Shown piece after piece: positions 8,297 through 16,277 of a stretch of 25,560 nt of DNA. Position 1 is the stretch's first letter, and each line of letters opens with the position of its first letter. Made by a program: the position numbers and the translations under genes. This DNA is from a virus, in the IMG/VR virus record IMGVR_UViG_3300021519_000065, positions 1-25,560 of that record; one strand, 5' to 3'. Below the pieces are notes generated by a model. The model was not told where the DNA came from. It was given only the letters and a program-made list of their open reading frames with translations, and made no database searches.

Positions 8297-10146
8297 CAAT
8301 TGCATTGACCCGTGAAAACCTAATCCCTTACTTCAAGGGTAAACAGAAGCACATCACTTACGAGCAATCAACTGATTTGTACAATCAGATGAAGATACAC
8401 GCCAATGGCGAATGGCCCGAAAAGCTACTTGGTAAAAAGAGGCCTAATGAACCTGGCGAAATTATGCTATACCGCAAAGAGAACTTTCAACCTCTTTCAA
8501 TGGCATACGTGGATAAGGTTTTTACGTCATTGGGCAAAATATTTCGGTCAGTTGACTTTATGCCCAAGTATGAGCAAAACGAAAAGTACGCCCCCAAAGG
8601 TGAGGACTTGGAAACTTACTGCGAGTACAGGTTTCCGCAAATGACAAGCCTAACGCATTGGACAAGTTCCGTATTGCTGAAAAACCAGTTAATGGATGCA
8701 AATGCGGTGGTAATGATTATGCCATTGAACGTAGCTGAGGGGGTTGCAGAAAATGAATATTACAAGCCATACCCATTTGTATTTAACAGCCCCAACGTTT
8801 ACGAATACAAAGAGGGCGAGTTAGCTATATTGCTTGCTGATGAAAAGGTCAAGCTAGGCAACCAGTTAAAGCCAACTGGACAAGTATTTTACGTTGTAAC
8901 CGATACTATTTTCCAACGTTGGGAGCAAGTCAATACCGACCTGCTATACTCAATGGTATGGGAGTTTGAGCATAACTGCCAATCAATGCCAGCGTTTCGA
9001 GTTAGGGGCGTGGTGTTTAAACAGATTGACGGTGCGGTGCTGTGGAATAGCCGACTATTCCCTATGGTGCCTGAATTGAACGAGGCGTTATTGAAAGAGG
9101 ATGACTTACGTGCAATCTTTGCCCAACACGTACACCCACAAAAATGGGAATGGGCTAACCAAACCTGTGACGATTGCAGGGGTACTGGAACGGTGGCAAT
9201 TAATAGCGTACTTGGTTTTGGCGGTACAGGTTCGGACGGCAAGCGTAACGAAACATGTAAGAAGTGCGGCGGTAACGGTTCAGTGGGTATGCCATCACCA
9301 TTTGATAAGAAAGTGATAAGAGCGGCTAATGCTGGTTTACAAGAAAGCCCTGCACCGATACCACCGATGGGATATATCACGTTGCCTACCGACATTATCA
9401 AGCTATTGATGGAGAAAGCGGAACTGCACTATTACAAGGCGCTTGCAGCAATCAATTTCCAGTTCCTTGACCAAACACCATTGAACATAAGCGGCGAAGC
9501 TAAGGGCATTGATAAAGACGAATTGAATAACTTTGTTTACTCGATTGCATCCGATGTTATTTGGTGTATGGACAAAATTTACTACTATACCGCTATGTAC
9601 CGTTACGGCTACAACGTGGGGTATAGCGAAGATGCGATTGAGGAGATAGTGCCCGAAGTGCCAGTACCGAATAAGTTTGATTTGTTGAGCAGCGATTATT
9701 TGGCAGAGGAGTTGAAAGTGGTACGGGATGCCAACCTATCAACATTGTTGATTAGGCAAGCAGAGATTGACTTTATGCAAAAGAAGTACGATTGCGACCC
9801 CGAAGCAAGGGAAACGCTGCGCACTATGTACGAGATTGACCCGTTGCCGGTAATGACCGATGCTGATAAAGCAAACGCCAAACTTAACGGCGGTTGCACT
9901 GATTTGGATTACGTGGTGTCCACAGGACTGCAAACATTTATAACCCGTGCGCTGGCAGAGAATGAAGATTTTAATGATTTGCCACTACAGGAGAAGTTGG
10001 CAATTATTGAAGCTATGGCACAGGAGAAATTGGATAGCATGAATGCGTCAAGCGAAGTGAAGCAAGCCGCAGCGATTAAGGTGGCCAAAGCATCAAGGAC
10101 ATTGCCTGCACCGCCAGCAGTTCCCGACCCTGTTATTACTGACTGA
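8293..10146 (+). CDS. Portal protein with internal DnaJ-like zinc-finger motif
   Basis: I chose the ATG at 8293 because it forms an ATGA overlap with the glycosyltransferase stop. An in-frame ATG at 8269 would add 8 residues. The 617-aa product has the size and order of a portal: it directly precedes a MuF-like gene, scaffold and capsid. The sequence alternates alpha and beta, with a helical region around residues 360-450 (a portal-type stem and wing) and an acidic, Ala/Pro-rich C-terminus. Residues 292-295 and 322-325 form two CxxC pairs, in CDDCRGTG and CKKCGGNG, like two CxxCxGxG repeats of the DnaJ zinc-binding region. This is unusual for a portal and may bind Zn to stabilise a loop. Portal identity is inferred mainly from size, context and fold-like composition. 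Confidence 0.72.
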   Translation: MTIALTRENLIPYFKGKQKHITYEQSTDLYNQMKIHANGEWPEKLLGKKRPNEPGEIMLYRKENFQPLSMAYVDKVFTSLGKIFRSVDFMPKYEQNEKYAPKGEDLETYCEYRFPQMTSLTHWTSSVLLKNQLMDANAVVMIMPLNVAEGVAENEYYKPYPFVFNSPNVYEYKEGELAILLADEKVKLGNQLKPTGQVFYVVTDTIFQRWEQVNTDLLYSMVWEFEHNCQSMPAFRVRGVVFKQIDGAVLWNSRLFPMVPELNEALLKEDDLRAIFAQHVHPQKWEWANQTCDDCRGTGTVAINSVLGFGGTGSDGKRNETCKKCGGNGSVGMPSPFDKKVIRAANAGLQESPAPIPPMGYITLPTDIIKLLMEKAELHYYKALAAINFQFLDQTPLNISGEAKGIDKDELNNFVYSIASDVIWCMDKIYYYTAMYRYGYNVGYSEDAIEEIVPEVPVPNKFDLLSSDYLAEELKVVRDANLSTLLIRQAEIDFMQKKYDCDPEARETLRTMYEIDPLPVMTDADKANAKLNGGCTDLDYVVSTGLQTFITRALAENEDFNDLPLQEKLAIIEAMAQEKLDSMNASSEVKQAAAIKVAKASRTLPAPPAVPDPVITD

Positions 10147-10988
10147 TGACTGATGACCTGTTAAAAACCATAAAAGGGGCCATTGATAAACTCAATGAGG
10201 ACATCCCCTATGTGCAGGAATATGCATTGAATGAGTTGATTGACCTCACTAAAACATTGGATACTAAGAATGGTATCATTGTGCCATCGGTTAAAAACCT
10301 ATCCATAGTGAGCAAGATACGGGGCAAAATGGATGCCATTGTATTAACCAAGTCATATAAAAACTCAGTAAGTGATTTTCTTGCTGAATACGACCAAGTG
10401 GCGCAAATACAGAATGAGTACTTTAGGGACTTGACCGATAAATTTACGCCAGGCAAAGTGTTGGACCAGATACAGGTGCAGGCCGTTGAAGATGCAGCTA
10501 ACTCATTGACAGAGGCAGGGGTAAATAGCGCGGTGGTAGACCCGATTAAACAGGTGCTTAGCCGTAACATAAACGGCGGCGGAAGCTATTCGGGATTGGT
10601 GAAGCAAATGACGGATTTGTTGAGCGATACCGAAACGACAGAGGGGTTATTGACCAAGCACGTAAAGCAAATCACCACGGATGGATTGAACCAATACAGC
10701 CGCCAATACACTCAGGTTATCAGCAGTGATTTAGGATTAAACAAATTCAGTTATGATGGGGCATTAATCAAGACTTCCCGTTGCTTTTGCCGTTCAATGG
10801 TAGGTATCCGTTACTTTACAATGGAAGATGTGCCTGATATGTTAGCAGGCAAATTCAAGAGTATGGATTGCGATATCTACGATAAGACAGGATTACCCTA
10901 CGGACTTATTGAGGGTACTAATCCCGGTAATTTCCTTACTTTCCTTGGTGGGTGGGGATGTCAGCATGTTGCAATTCCTGTATTGTAA
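10146..10988 (+). CDS. MuF-like minor head (head morphogenesis) protein
   Basis: This 280-aa protein shares one base (TGATG) with the portal stop. Its N-terminal 190 residues are mostly helical. The C-terminal part holds the conserved pattern of phage Mu F-like head proteins: TSRCFCRSM near residues 210-218, then a spacer, then GGWGCQHVAIPV at the end, where most members have a CRH motif. These proteins associate with the portal inside the procapsid, and some carry extra effector domains. None is evident here. The last 53 bases are overlapped by a minus-strand gene. Confidence 0.8.
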   Translation: MTDDLLKTIKGAIDKLNEDIPYVQEYALNELIDLTKTLDTKNGIIVPSVKNLSIVSKIRGKMDAIVLTKSYKNSVSDFLAEYDQVAQIQNEYFRDLTDKFTPGKVLDQIQVQAVEDAANSLTEAGVNSAVVDPIKQVLSRNINGGGSYSGLVKQMTDLLSDTETTEGLLTKHVKQITTDGLNQYSRQYTQVISSDLGLNKFSYDGALIKTSRCFCRSMVGIRYFTMEDVPDMLAGKFKSMDCDIYDKTGLPYGLIEGTNPGNFLTFLGGWGCQHVAIPVL

Positions 10989-11133
10989 AATCAATCCTTT
11001 TATCCATTAACTCCAATTGCCTGTAAACCGCTGGCCAATCAATAGCAGAGGACTTTGATATTAATACATTAGTAGTTGGCATGGTTGTTTTTAATTGGTG
11101 ATTGACCAATATCATTGATGCCTTTCCGCTCAT
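10936..11133 (-). CDS. Small antisense protein, second gene of the minus-strand cassette
   Basis: A 65-aa protein on the minus strand. Its ATG overlaps the stop of the RHH-like gene as ATGA, the classic mark of a two-gene operon, which is the main reason for calling it. The C-terminal half (IDWPAVYRQLELMDKRIDF) looks like amphipathic helices with a charged surface, and the end is HADIPTHQGK. The last 53 bases run antisense into the 3' end of the MuF-like gene. No family was recognised. It might be a partner of the RHH protein, for example a toxin-like or regulatory peptide, but nothing in the sequence establishes that. Confidence 0.5.
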   Translation of the reverse strand: MSGKASMILVNHQLKTTMPTTNVLISKSSAIDWPAVYRQLELMDKRIDFTIQELQHADIPTHQGK

Positions 11134-11309
11134 AACTTATCGCAGTCTATTTTCCTCAAAACGGTTTGGATTGCCTCTTGACGCGAGGGCATAGTTTGCC
11201 CCTTTTTTTTCTTGCTCAAAGCGTACTGGACGCATAGCAATTTATCCCGTACTTCGTCAGGTACATTGGTGAGTAGTATATCACCTTTGGTATCTCGTTT
11301 GGCTGCCAT
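11130..11309 (-). CDS. Ribbon-helix-helix (Arc/CopG-like) small protein
   Basis: A 59-aa minus-strand gene starting at ATG 11309. The layout fits a ribbon-helix-helix DNA-binding protein. A short strand (GDILLTNVPDEVRDKL) runs into helix 1, a basic turn with four Lys (SKKKKGQ) follows, and then helix 2 (SRQEAIQTVLRKI). RHH proteins dimerise and insert the paired strand in the DNA major groove, often repressing their own promoter. A promoter-like sequence lies upstream at 11326-11357 on this strand. It is co-directional and ATGA-linked with the 65-aa gene and lies opposite to all the surrounding virion genes. The family call is from pattern only, and no paralogue occurs in the window. Confidence 0.62.
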   Translation of the reverse strand: MAAKRDTKGDILLTNVPDEVRDKLLCVQYALSKKKKGQTMPSRQEAIQTVLRKIDCDKL

Positions 11310-11325
11310 AATATAAGCTATATAA

Positions 11326-11357
11326 CAAAGTAAGGCATTTCATTTGACATATGCAAA
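11326..11357 (-). promoter_or_regulatory. Candidate Bacteroidota-type promoter for the antisense cassette, with inverted repeats
   Basis: Read on the minus strand, TTTG (complement of 11354-11357), 20 bases, then TTACTTTG (complement of 11326-11333) resembles TTTG-N19-21-TAnnTTTG with one mismatch. It lies 16 bases before the RHH start. The same segment holds nested inverted repeats: ATTTG (11342-11346) with CAAAT (11354-11358), and GCATTT (11335-11340) with AAATGC (11367-11372). These could be an operator for the RHH protein. A perfect -7-like TATATTTG also occurs on the + strand at 11377-11384, but it lacks a -33 element. Confidence 0.4.
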
Positions 11358-11388
11358 TAGCCACAAAAATGCTTATTATATTTGGTGT

Positions 11389-12294
11389 ATGACAGTAGGC
11401 GAACAGTTTGGAGCATTACTTACCAAGATGGGGGTGGATGCTACCGATGCAAAGTACAAAGACTTGGTAACAATTACCGCAGCCGTACCTGATGGCGTGG
11501 ATTTTACTAGTCAACTATTTACACGTAAAGAAGCGGAGCAATTGCTAAACAATGATGCTACGTTTCAATTTACCCAAAAGGGCAAACACCTTGGCGGAGT
11601 GGATAGTGCGTTGAAAGACCTACTGGATAACTTTACCGACCTTTCCCCTGCCAAAAAAGAAGCCATCCTAAACGAGCGTAACACTTACGGCAAAATTCCA
11701 TTGCTGAAAGATGCGATTGCGGAAATGGTTGAACAGGCCAAAGGTGCAACTGGTGACGATAAAAAAGCATTAACCGCTAAGATTACAGAATTGAACGGCC
11801 AAATATTGGCAGCCAACGAAAGCAAGCAAACCGAAATTAAAGCATTGACCGACAAATACGAAGGTCAATTTACCAAAGCGCAAATCAAGCAGTTGCTATC
11901 TTCGTTCGAGTACCCTGACGGTACTGGATTGTCAAAAGATGACTACCTGCTATTGGCAGAAAACAAAATCAACCAGAACCTGGCAGCGAAAAAAGCTACC
12001 TACGTTCGTAATGGTGAAGATATTATACTCAAGCAACAGGATAATCCTGAACTTGAATACTTTGAAAACAACAAGGCGGTGTCATTCCCTGACTTCGTAA
12101 AAAGTACCCTGACGGAAGCCAAACTTCTAAAAGTAAATGGCGGCGGCGCTAAGCCCGCAGCGAACACTCCATCGGCTGCTAACCCAACCGATACACGTGC
12201 CCAACAGCTGAACGCAAAGCAACAGATTTTGCAAGAAGCACTAGGGAACAGAAACGTGGCACAGTTCGCAGAAGTTGCGGGTGCTGCGTCTTAA
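11389..12294 (+). CDS. Capsid scaffolding protein
   Basis: The ATG at 11389 gives 301 aa (MTVGEQFGALLTKMG). A longer reading from a TTG at 11344 would run through the putative intergenic regulatory region and is less likely. The middle is coiled coil (about residues 110-170, KALTAKITELNGQILAANES), followed by a helical part. The C-terminal region is Ala/Pro/Asn-rich, with GGGAKPAANTPSAANPTDT as a disordered linker and a short terminal helix (QQLNAKQQILQEALGN). This build, and its place directly before the major capsid gene, are typical of scaffold proteins that template procapsid assembly through their C-terminus and then leave. No protease domain is seen. Confidence 0.75.
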   Translation: MTVGEQFGALLTKMGVDATDAKYKDLVTITAAVPDGVDFTSQLFTRKEAEQLLNNDATFQFTQKGKHLGGVDSALKDLLDNFTDLSPAKKEAILNERNTYGKIPLLKDAIAEMVEQAKGATGDDKKALTAKITELNGQILAANESKQTEIKALTDKYEGQFTKAQIKQLLSSFEYPDGTGLSKDDYLLLAENKINQNLAAKKATYVRNGEDIILKQQDNPELEYFENNKAVSFPDFVKSTLTEAKLLKVNGGGAKPAANTPSAANPTDTRAQQLNAKQQILQEALGNRNVAQFAEVAGAAS

Positions 12295-12318
12295 CGCATA
12301 AATTCAACCCTCACACAT

Positions 12319-13494
12319 ATGGCAATTCAATTAGGATTAGGCTACGCCCCCTACTTGCTTGACACGTTGCAACACGTGGCTGGCAACGCTTACCCCGGCT
12401 TTAAAATAACCCCTACTGGCTTCTTGAAGTCAGCACTGGAAAACGAGCCATCATTGATGCTCCCTGAAATCGAAAAGAACCGACTAAGGTTGAGCACTAC
12501 TTCAGGTAACATCAAGTCGATACAGCTGGCTTACAAACCACGTATCACACCTGACCAAACCAGTTCGTCTCAGGACTGTACCAACAACTTGATACCTGTA
12601 TTCAATGAGATGTCTTTGGACGTTTCAGGATACCGCCAGTTTTCGTTCTACATCAGCAATGATACAGTAGCGCGTTACCCTGACGAATATGCAAAATCAA
12701 TGGCAATGGGTGGCGCACCTACTGACCTAATGATGGCTAACGTACAGGAAGTAATGCACGTTATCAATGGCATTGTTGGTGCTATTGACCGTGACCTGAT
12801 TGGCAAGATTGCATTCGGCAAGAACGTAGCCAACGGTAACAGCGGTAACAACACGCCAACCACGTTGAACTTCAACAAAAATGGCTTCACCTTTGACTTT
12901 TCACAAGGTATCACTGGTTTGATTGACCAGGCGATGCAGAATGAAATGTACAGCGAAGCCAACCCGCTTATCTTTGTGGGTGCAGGTAAGTTCAATGCTT
13001 ACCAACAAGCGGTGCTTCGTGCCATCGGTCAAAACGGTGCAGGCTACAATGCAGCAGCATTGAACAGCGCATACAAATGGTACTATGACTTGTATTGGGA
13101 GAGTGCTTTTGGTACTGATACCATTGGCGTGTTCCAACCGGGTGCGTATGGCTTTGTTGACTTGCAAAAGTACATTGGCTTTACCGCTTTTGGGGGCAAA
13201 GACAGTTTGTACCAAACATTCCAAATCACTCTGCCAGTTGGCGACCCTAACACAGAGGATGGAACTGTTGACCTGATGACCTTCGATGCAAGGCTGATCA
13301 AAATCACTTGCCCTACTACTATTGCTAACGGCTACGGTCAAACCGTATCGGTACAAGATGGATGGCAGTTGATTATCGGTAAGAACTACGGCCTGTATCA
13401 GTTGCCTACCACCGCGGTACAATCAACTGATAGGTTGTATGGTAACAACGGTTCACTGCTTTACAAAGCAACAAATGACTGCGTAAGCTGCTAA
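12319..13494 (+). CDS. Major capsid protein
   Basis: This 391-aa protein follows the scaffold gene by 24 bases, with an A/C-rich leader. Size, position and composition fit an HK97-type major capsid protein. It has an N-terminal arm (residues 1-45), an extended segment (TSGNIKSIQLAYKPRIT), a helix near 140-165 that could be a spine helix (NVQEVMHVINGIVGAIDRDLI), and a beta-rich C-terminal half ending in NDCVSC. The family was not recognised by a specific signature. Codon use is smoother here, with more GGT, AAC and CTG, than in neighbours, as expected for a highly expressed virion gene. Confidence 0.8.
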   Translation: MAIQLGLGYAPYLLDTLQHVAGNAYPGFKITPTGFLKSALENEPSLMLPEIEKNRLRLSTTSGNIKSIQLAYKPRITPDQTSSSQDCTNNLIPVFNEMSLDVSGYRQFSFYISNDTVARYPDEYAKSMAMGGAPTDLMMANVQEVMHVINGIVGAIDRDLIGKIAFGKNVANGNSGNNTPTTLNFNKNGFTFDFSQGITGLIDQAMQNEMYSEANPLIFVGAGKFNAYQQAVLRAIGQNGAGYNAAALNSAYKWYYDLYWESAFGTDTIGVFQPGAYGFVDLQKYIGFTAFGGKDSLYQTFQITLPVGDPNTEDGTVDLMTFDARLIKITCPTTIANGYGQTVSVQDGWQLIIGKNYGLYQLPTTAVQSTDRLYGNNGSLLYKATNDCVSC

Positions 13495-13495
13495 T

Positions 13496-14548
13496 ATGAG
13501 CTTTTGCCTAAAGGATTATGTCGGTATAGACGGATGTGAGCGTACAGCCCCATTATCGGGGCTGTACGTAAACAGACTACCGGGTGTATCGCTAAAGTCC
13601 ATCAAGGCACTTGCCAATGAGGAGCAAACCACATACTTAGAAGTGTGGGACAATATCCAAGATAGGGCAGAGGTTCAATTTTACGCAGATGTAACACAGG
13701 AGTTCAATAAGCGGTTTCGGTTGCGCCGGGTGGCAGATAGTGCCAATTTGGGGGACGTTCTTTCCTTTACTAGCAATACGCCAAAATCCAATCAATATAG
13801 GGGATGGACGTGTGACCTTACCTATGGTTCAAACATATGGACAAGTAGCCAATTGGCTATAATCCATGTGCAACAAATATCCCTTTACCTACTTGCGCCC
13901 GTAAGCGGTTTGGAGGTAATTATACAGGATGTTTTGAGGGGTAAAACGCTATTCACCACTACTATTGATGCGGTGGCTGGCTGGAACTATATTGACGTGG
14001 AACAGGACTATTCAACCTACCGCATATTTGTGGGTTATGATGCTACCAATGTGGACAGCGTTACCCACGTGCTACCTATCAATATTCAGAACATATTTAG
14101 CCAGTTTTTAGGCGGTTCAATATTTGGGGGTAACGGGAAAGCGTTGTTTTATGGCACTACCTACAATAGGTTGACAAACACCATAGGTCCGTACACTCAA
14201 AACACGTTTGGCATGACGGGCATTATGACTGTTGCCTGCACGTATGCTTCAATAGTGTGTAACAACAAGCGCAACTTTGCTGACGTATGGTGGTATCTGT
14301 TGGGTATCGAAATGATTACCGAGAGCCTATTTACCGACAAGATTAATAAGTGGTCAACTATCGACCGTGAAAAACGCCAGCAGCTACGTAATGAGATGCG
14401 GGCCATGTATGAGGTGAAACTGGATCAGGCTGTCAAAGGTATCAACCTGAGTACCGGCGATAATTGCCTTGAGTGTGACCAGCAGGTGCAAACGGCATGG
14501 GTAACACCATACGGCGGCCAGGGTAGAGTTGGGGGTATATTGCCATGA
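13496..14548 (+). CDS. Head-tail connector / head completion-like protein
   Basis: This 350-aa protein begins 1 base after the capsid stop. The N-terminal part has CERTAPLSGLYVNRLPGVSL, followed by a helix and EEQTTYLEVWDNIQ, a C..PLSGLYvn.LPGvsl pattern I associate with structural proteins of Bacteroidota phages. The middle (about 105-185) is a beta-sandwich-like region (LEVIIQDVLRGKTLFT) and the C-terminal part is helical, with a CLEC motif near the end (about residue 324). Position between capsid and a neck protein suggests a connector, adaptor or decoration role. Its TGA overlaps the next ATG (ATGA). Confidence 0.55.
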   Translation: MSFCLKDYVGIDGCERTAPLSGLYVNRLPGVSLKSIKALANEEQTTYLEVWDNIQDRAEVQFYADVTQEFNKRFRLRRVADSANLGDVLSFTSNTPKSNQYRGWTCDLTYGSNIWTSSQLAIIHVQQISLYLLAPVSGLEVIIQDVLRGKTLFTTTIDAVAGWNYIDVEQDYSTYRIFVGYDATNVDSVTHVLPINIQNIFSQFLGGSIFGGNGKALFYGTTYNRLTNTIGPYTQNTFGMTGIMTVACTYASIVCNNKRNFADVWWYLLGIEMITESLFTDKINKWSTIDREKRQQLRNEMRAMYEVKLDQAVKGINLSTGDNCLECDQQVQTAWVTPYGGQGRVGGILP

Positions 14549-15129
14549 TAGTCAGGATTAACAGCAACCTAGCGAAATCGGCTGACAGCCTAGCGGCTAA
14601 GTTGAAGTTGCTTGAACCTGGCGGGGCGATTTACGACAACATCATGCGGGCGGTATCGCTCACAATGTTATCGGCAGTAAAGCGGAGGATATACCTTGAG
14701 GGACGGGCGGCGGATGGGAGCGATATAGGACAGTATAGTACAAGGCCTATTTACATTAACCCTAAAAACAGCCCAAAGGATTTCGGCAGGCCGATTGGGA
14801 AAACCGGGAGCAAGTTTAAAACAGGTGAAAAGAAAGGACAGGACCACAAAACACGGTACTTTCCTGACGGTTATAAAGGGTTCAGGAATTCGATAGGTAG
14901 GCCGGTAAACAAAGTAAACCTATCATTGAGTGGACAGATGAATGCACAGTTTGTGGTGCTGGTGGATGGAAGTAGGTACTTTTTAGGGTGGCCCAACGGA
15001 TTATATGGGGACATTGCAGAGGGGCAAGAAGGGCATTGGAGAAAGAAGATATTTAAGTTGACAGACGCGGAGTTGGCGTTATTTGGTTTGGAATTTGAAA
15101 AACAACTGATACTTGCCTTACAACAATGA
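14545..15129 (+). CDS. Neck / tail-completion protein (HK97 gp10- or Mu-virion-morphogenesis-like)
   Basis: A basic 194-aa protein, ATGA-coupled to the previous gene. It starts with a helix (LAKSADSLAAKLKLL), followed by AVSLTMLSAVKRRIYLEG and then GRAADGSDIGQYS. The early helix, arginine-rich helix and 'G..ADG..ig.Y' turn are typical of phage virion-morphogenesis or gp10-type tail-completion proteins. Residues 70-125 are Lys/Gly-rich and probably exposed, and the end is an amphipathic helix (ELALFGLEFEKQLILAL). It probably sits in the neck between head and tail, and its place after the connector gene agrees. Confidence 0.6.
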   Translation: MIVRINSNLAKSADSLAAKLKLLEPGGAIYDNIMRAVSLTMLSAVKRRIYLEGRAADGSDIGQYSTRPIYINPKNSPKDFGRPIGKTGSKFKTGEKKGQDHKTRYFPDGYKGFRNSIGRPVNKVNLSLSGQMNAQFVVLVDGSRYFLGWPNGLYGDIAEGQEGHWRKKIFKLTDAELALFGLEFEKQLILALQQ

Positions 15130-15703
15130 AATATGCTTATTGATTAATGGCATCCTACAAAAAGGAAACCTAAGCGATAGCCGTTTCAGTGGGGCCCAGT
15201 ATCACGGGTTGACATACGAAACAATTGAGAAGGATAGCAATGAAAAGGCTTTTCCCTCTGAGTATAAAAACGGGAATTTTGAACAGGTAACTGTTGACAA
15301 TAATTACCCTTTAGTTCTTTGGCACAAATTACTAGGTAAGCGTTACGATAAGGTAACGGGTGAGCAACAGTTTGGCGGTCACTTATACAAGACGCGAGAA
15401 GTCACACAGGGCTATTGCGTGGTATTTGCTAACCGGGACGTAATTAGGGTAACACAGGAAAACCTTGAGGCATTGGTTGCGTTGGGATTTCCAAATGTGA
15501 TTGACCCTGAATTGGTGGCACCATACCAAATGGACTACTGCGAAGTAAACCCAACCGGCAGCAGCTTGATTACTGCAGCTATTTGGGCGCAAGAGTTTAA
15601 AGGTGCGGAACTACCGATAACGCCTGAAAATTACCTAGTGCGAATTGATTACCAAGTAATAACAACATTTAGAAACAACTGTATTAAAATTTGCGATTGC
15701 TAA
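15113..15703 (+). CDS. Structural protein of the neck/tail region, non-ATG start
   Basis: There is no usable ATG in this frame near the 5' end. TTG at 15113 (17-base overlap with the previous gene, 196 aa) and TTG at 15140 (starting with INGILQKGNLS, just after the previous stop) are the best starts, and the second would fit the compact spacing well. The body is alpha/beta with a conserved-looking middle (YPLVLWHKLLGKRYDKVTGE) and a Cys-rich end (NNCIKICDC). I do not recognise the family. Position just before the tail-tube candidate suggests a tail terminator, connector or other neck component. Confidence 0.55.
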   Translation: MPYNNEICLLINGILQKGNLSDSRFSGAQYHGLTYETIEKDSNEKAFPSEYKNGNFEQVTVDNNYPLVLWHKLLGKRYDKVTGEQQFGGHLYKTREVTQGYCVVFANRDVIRVTQENLEALVALGFPNVIDPELVAPYQMDYCEVNPTGSSLITAAIWAQEFKGAELPITPENYLVRIDYQVITTFRNNCIKICDC

Positions 15704-15723
15704 ACCCTTAAAAACACTATATC

Positions 15724-16260
15724 ATGGCATATACTCAATGTATTGGATTACCTGCTTACAACTGCGACCCGTGCGAGAGCGTGGAGCAAGGCAGGGTAAG
15801 GGCTTTTGCCCTAGTAAACAAAAGCTATATCGCAACGATATTGGCTAACCCTGCCGATAGCGCAACGTGGGCCGCTGGCGTTGGTAGTGGTCAAATATTT
15901 ATCGTGCCTGAAAGCGGCGGTAACGTGGCATTGCCATCAGCTAAAACCGTTACTGGTTTTGGTGATACCCCTGACTTTTTCATCAACGATGAATACACCG
16001 CTACCTTGCGTGTACCAAACTACAAATCAAACTGTACGTTTTGGAACTTAGCAAAGCAAACAGTAGGTGAATGGCACTTGGTGACTAAAACCAGCAGCCA
16101 AATTCAAGTTGGTGACAAACCTTGTGTTATCACCGGCGGCGCTGAAATCAAAGATGACCTGTATAGCCAAGTGACCTGGGAAATCCAGTTCAAATGGGTA
16201 TCACGTAACCTACCATGTCCGTTCAATGCTCCGGCTGACATTTTTGTCTGCCCAAACTAA
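15724..16260 (+). CDS. Probable major tail tube protein
   Basis: This 178-aa protein begins with CIGLPAYNCDPCESVEQGRVR and has a beta-rich body with many Thr, Gly and Asn. Length, beta content and place after the neck genes suit a siphovirus tail tube subunit. The leader (AAACCCTTAAAAACACTATATC) is A-rich like that of the capsid gene, which points to strong translation. Cysteines near the N-terminus (C..CDPC) and the C-terminus (CPFN..., FVCPN) could form disulphides. A decoration protein is an alternative. Unusually, the tape measure gene lies some 15 kb upstream rather than just downstream. Confidence 0.6.
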   Translation: MAYTQCIGLPAYNCDPCESVEQGRVRAFALVNKSYIATILANPADSATWAAGVGSGQIFIVPESGGNVALPSAKTVTGFGDTPDFFINDEYTATLRVPNYKSNCTFWNLAKQTVGEWHLVTKTSSQIQVGDKPCVITGGAEIKDDLYSQVTWEIQFKWVSRNLPCPFNAPADIFVCPN

Positions 16261-16277
16261 CCCCGGCTGACCCTTGT

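Noticed and set aside
8889-9401. 170-aa minus-strand ORF
   Set aside because: Shadow of the portal gene, with Pro/Ser/Cys-rich non-protein-like composition.
11377-11384. Perfect TATATTTG as a + strand promoter for the scaffold gene
   Set aside because: It ends only 4 bases before the ATG at 11389 and has no -33 element at the right distance, so it would need a leaderless message or a later start. Kept only as a note.
12901-13422. 173-aa minus-strand ORF
   Set aside because: Antisense to the conserved capsid gene; no independent coding signal.
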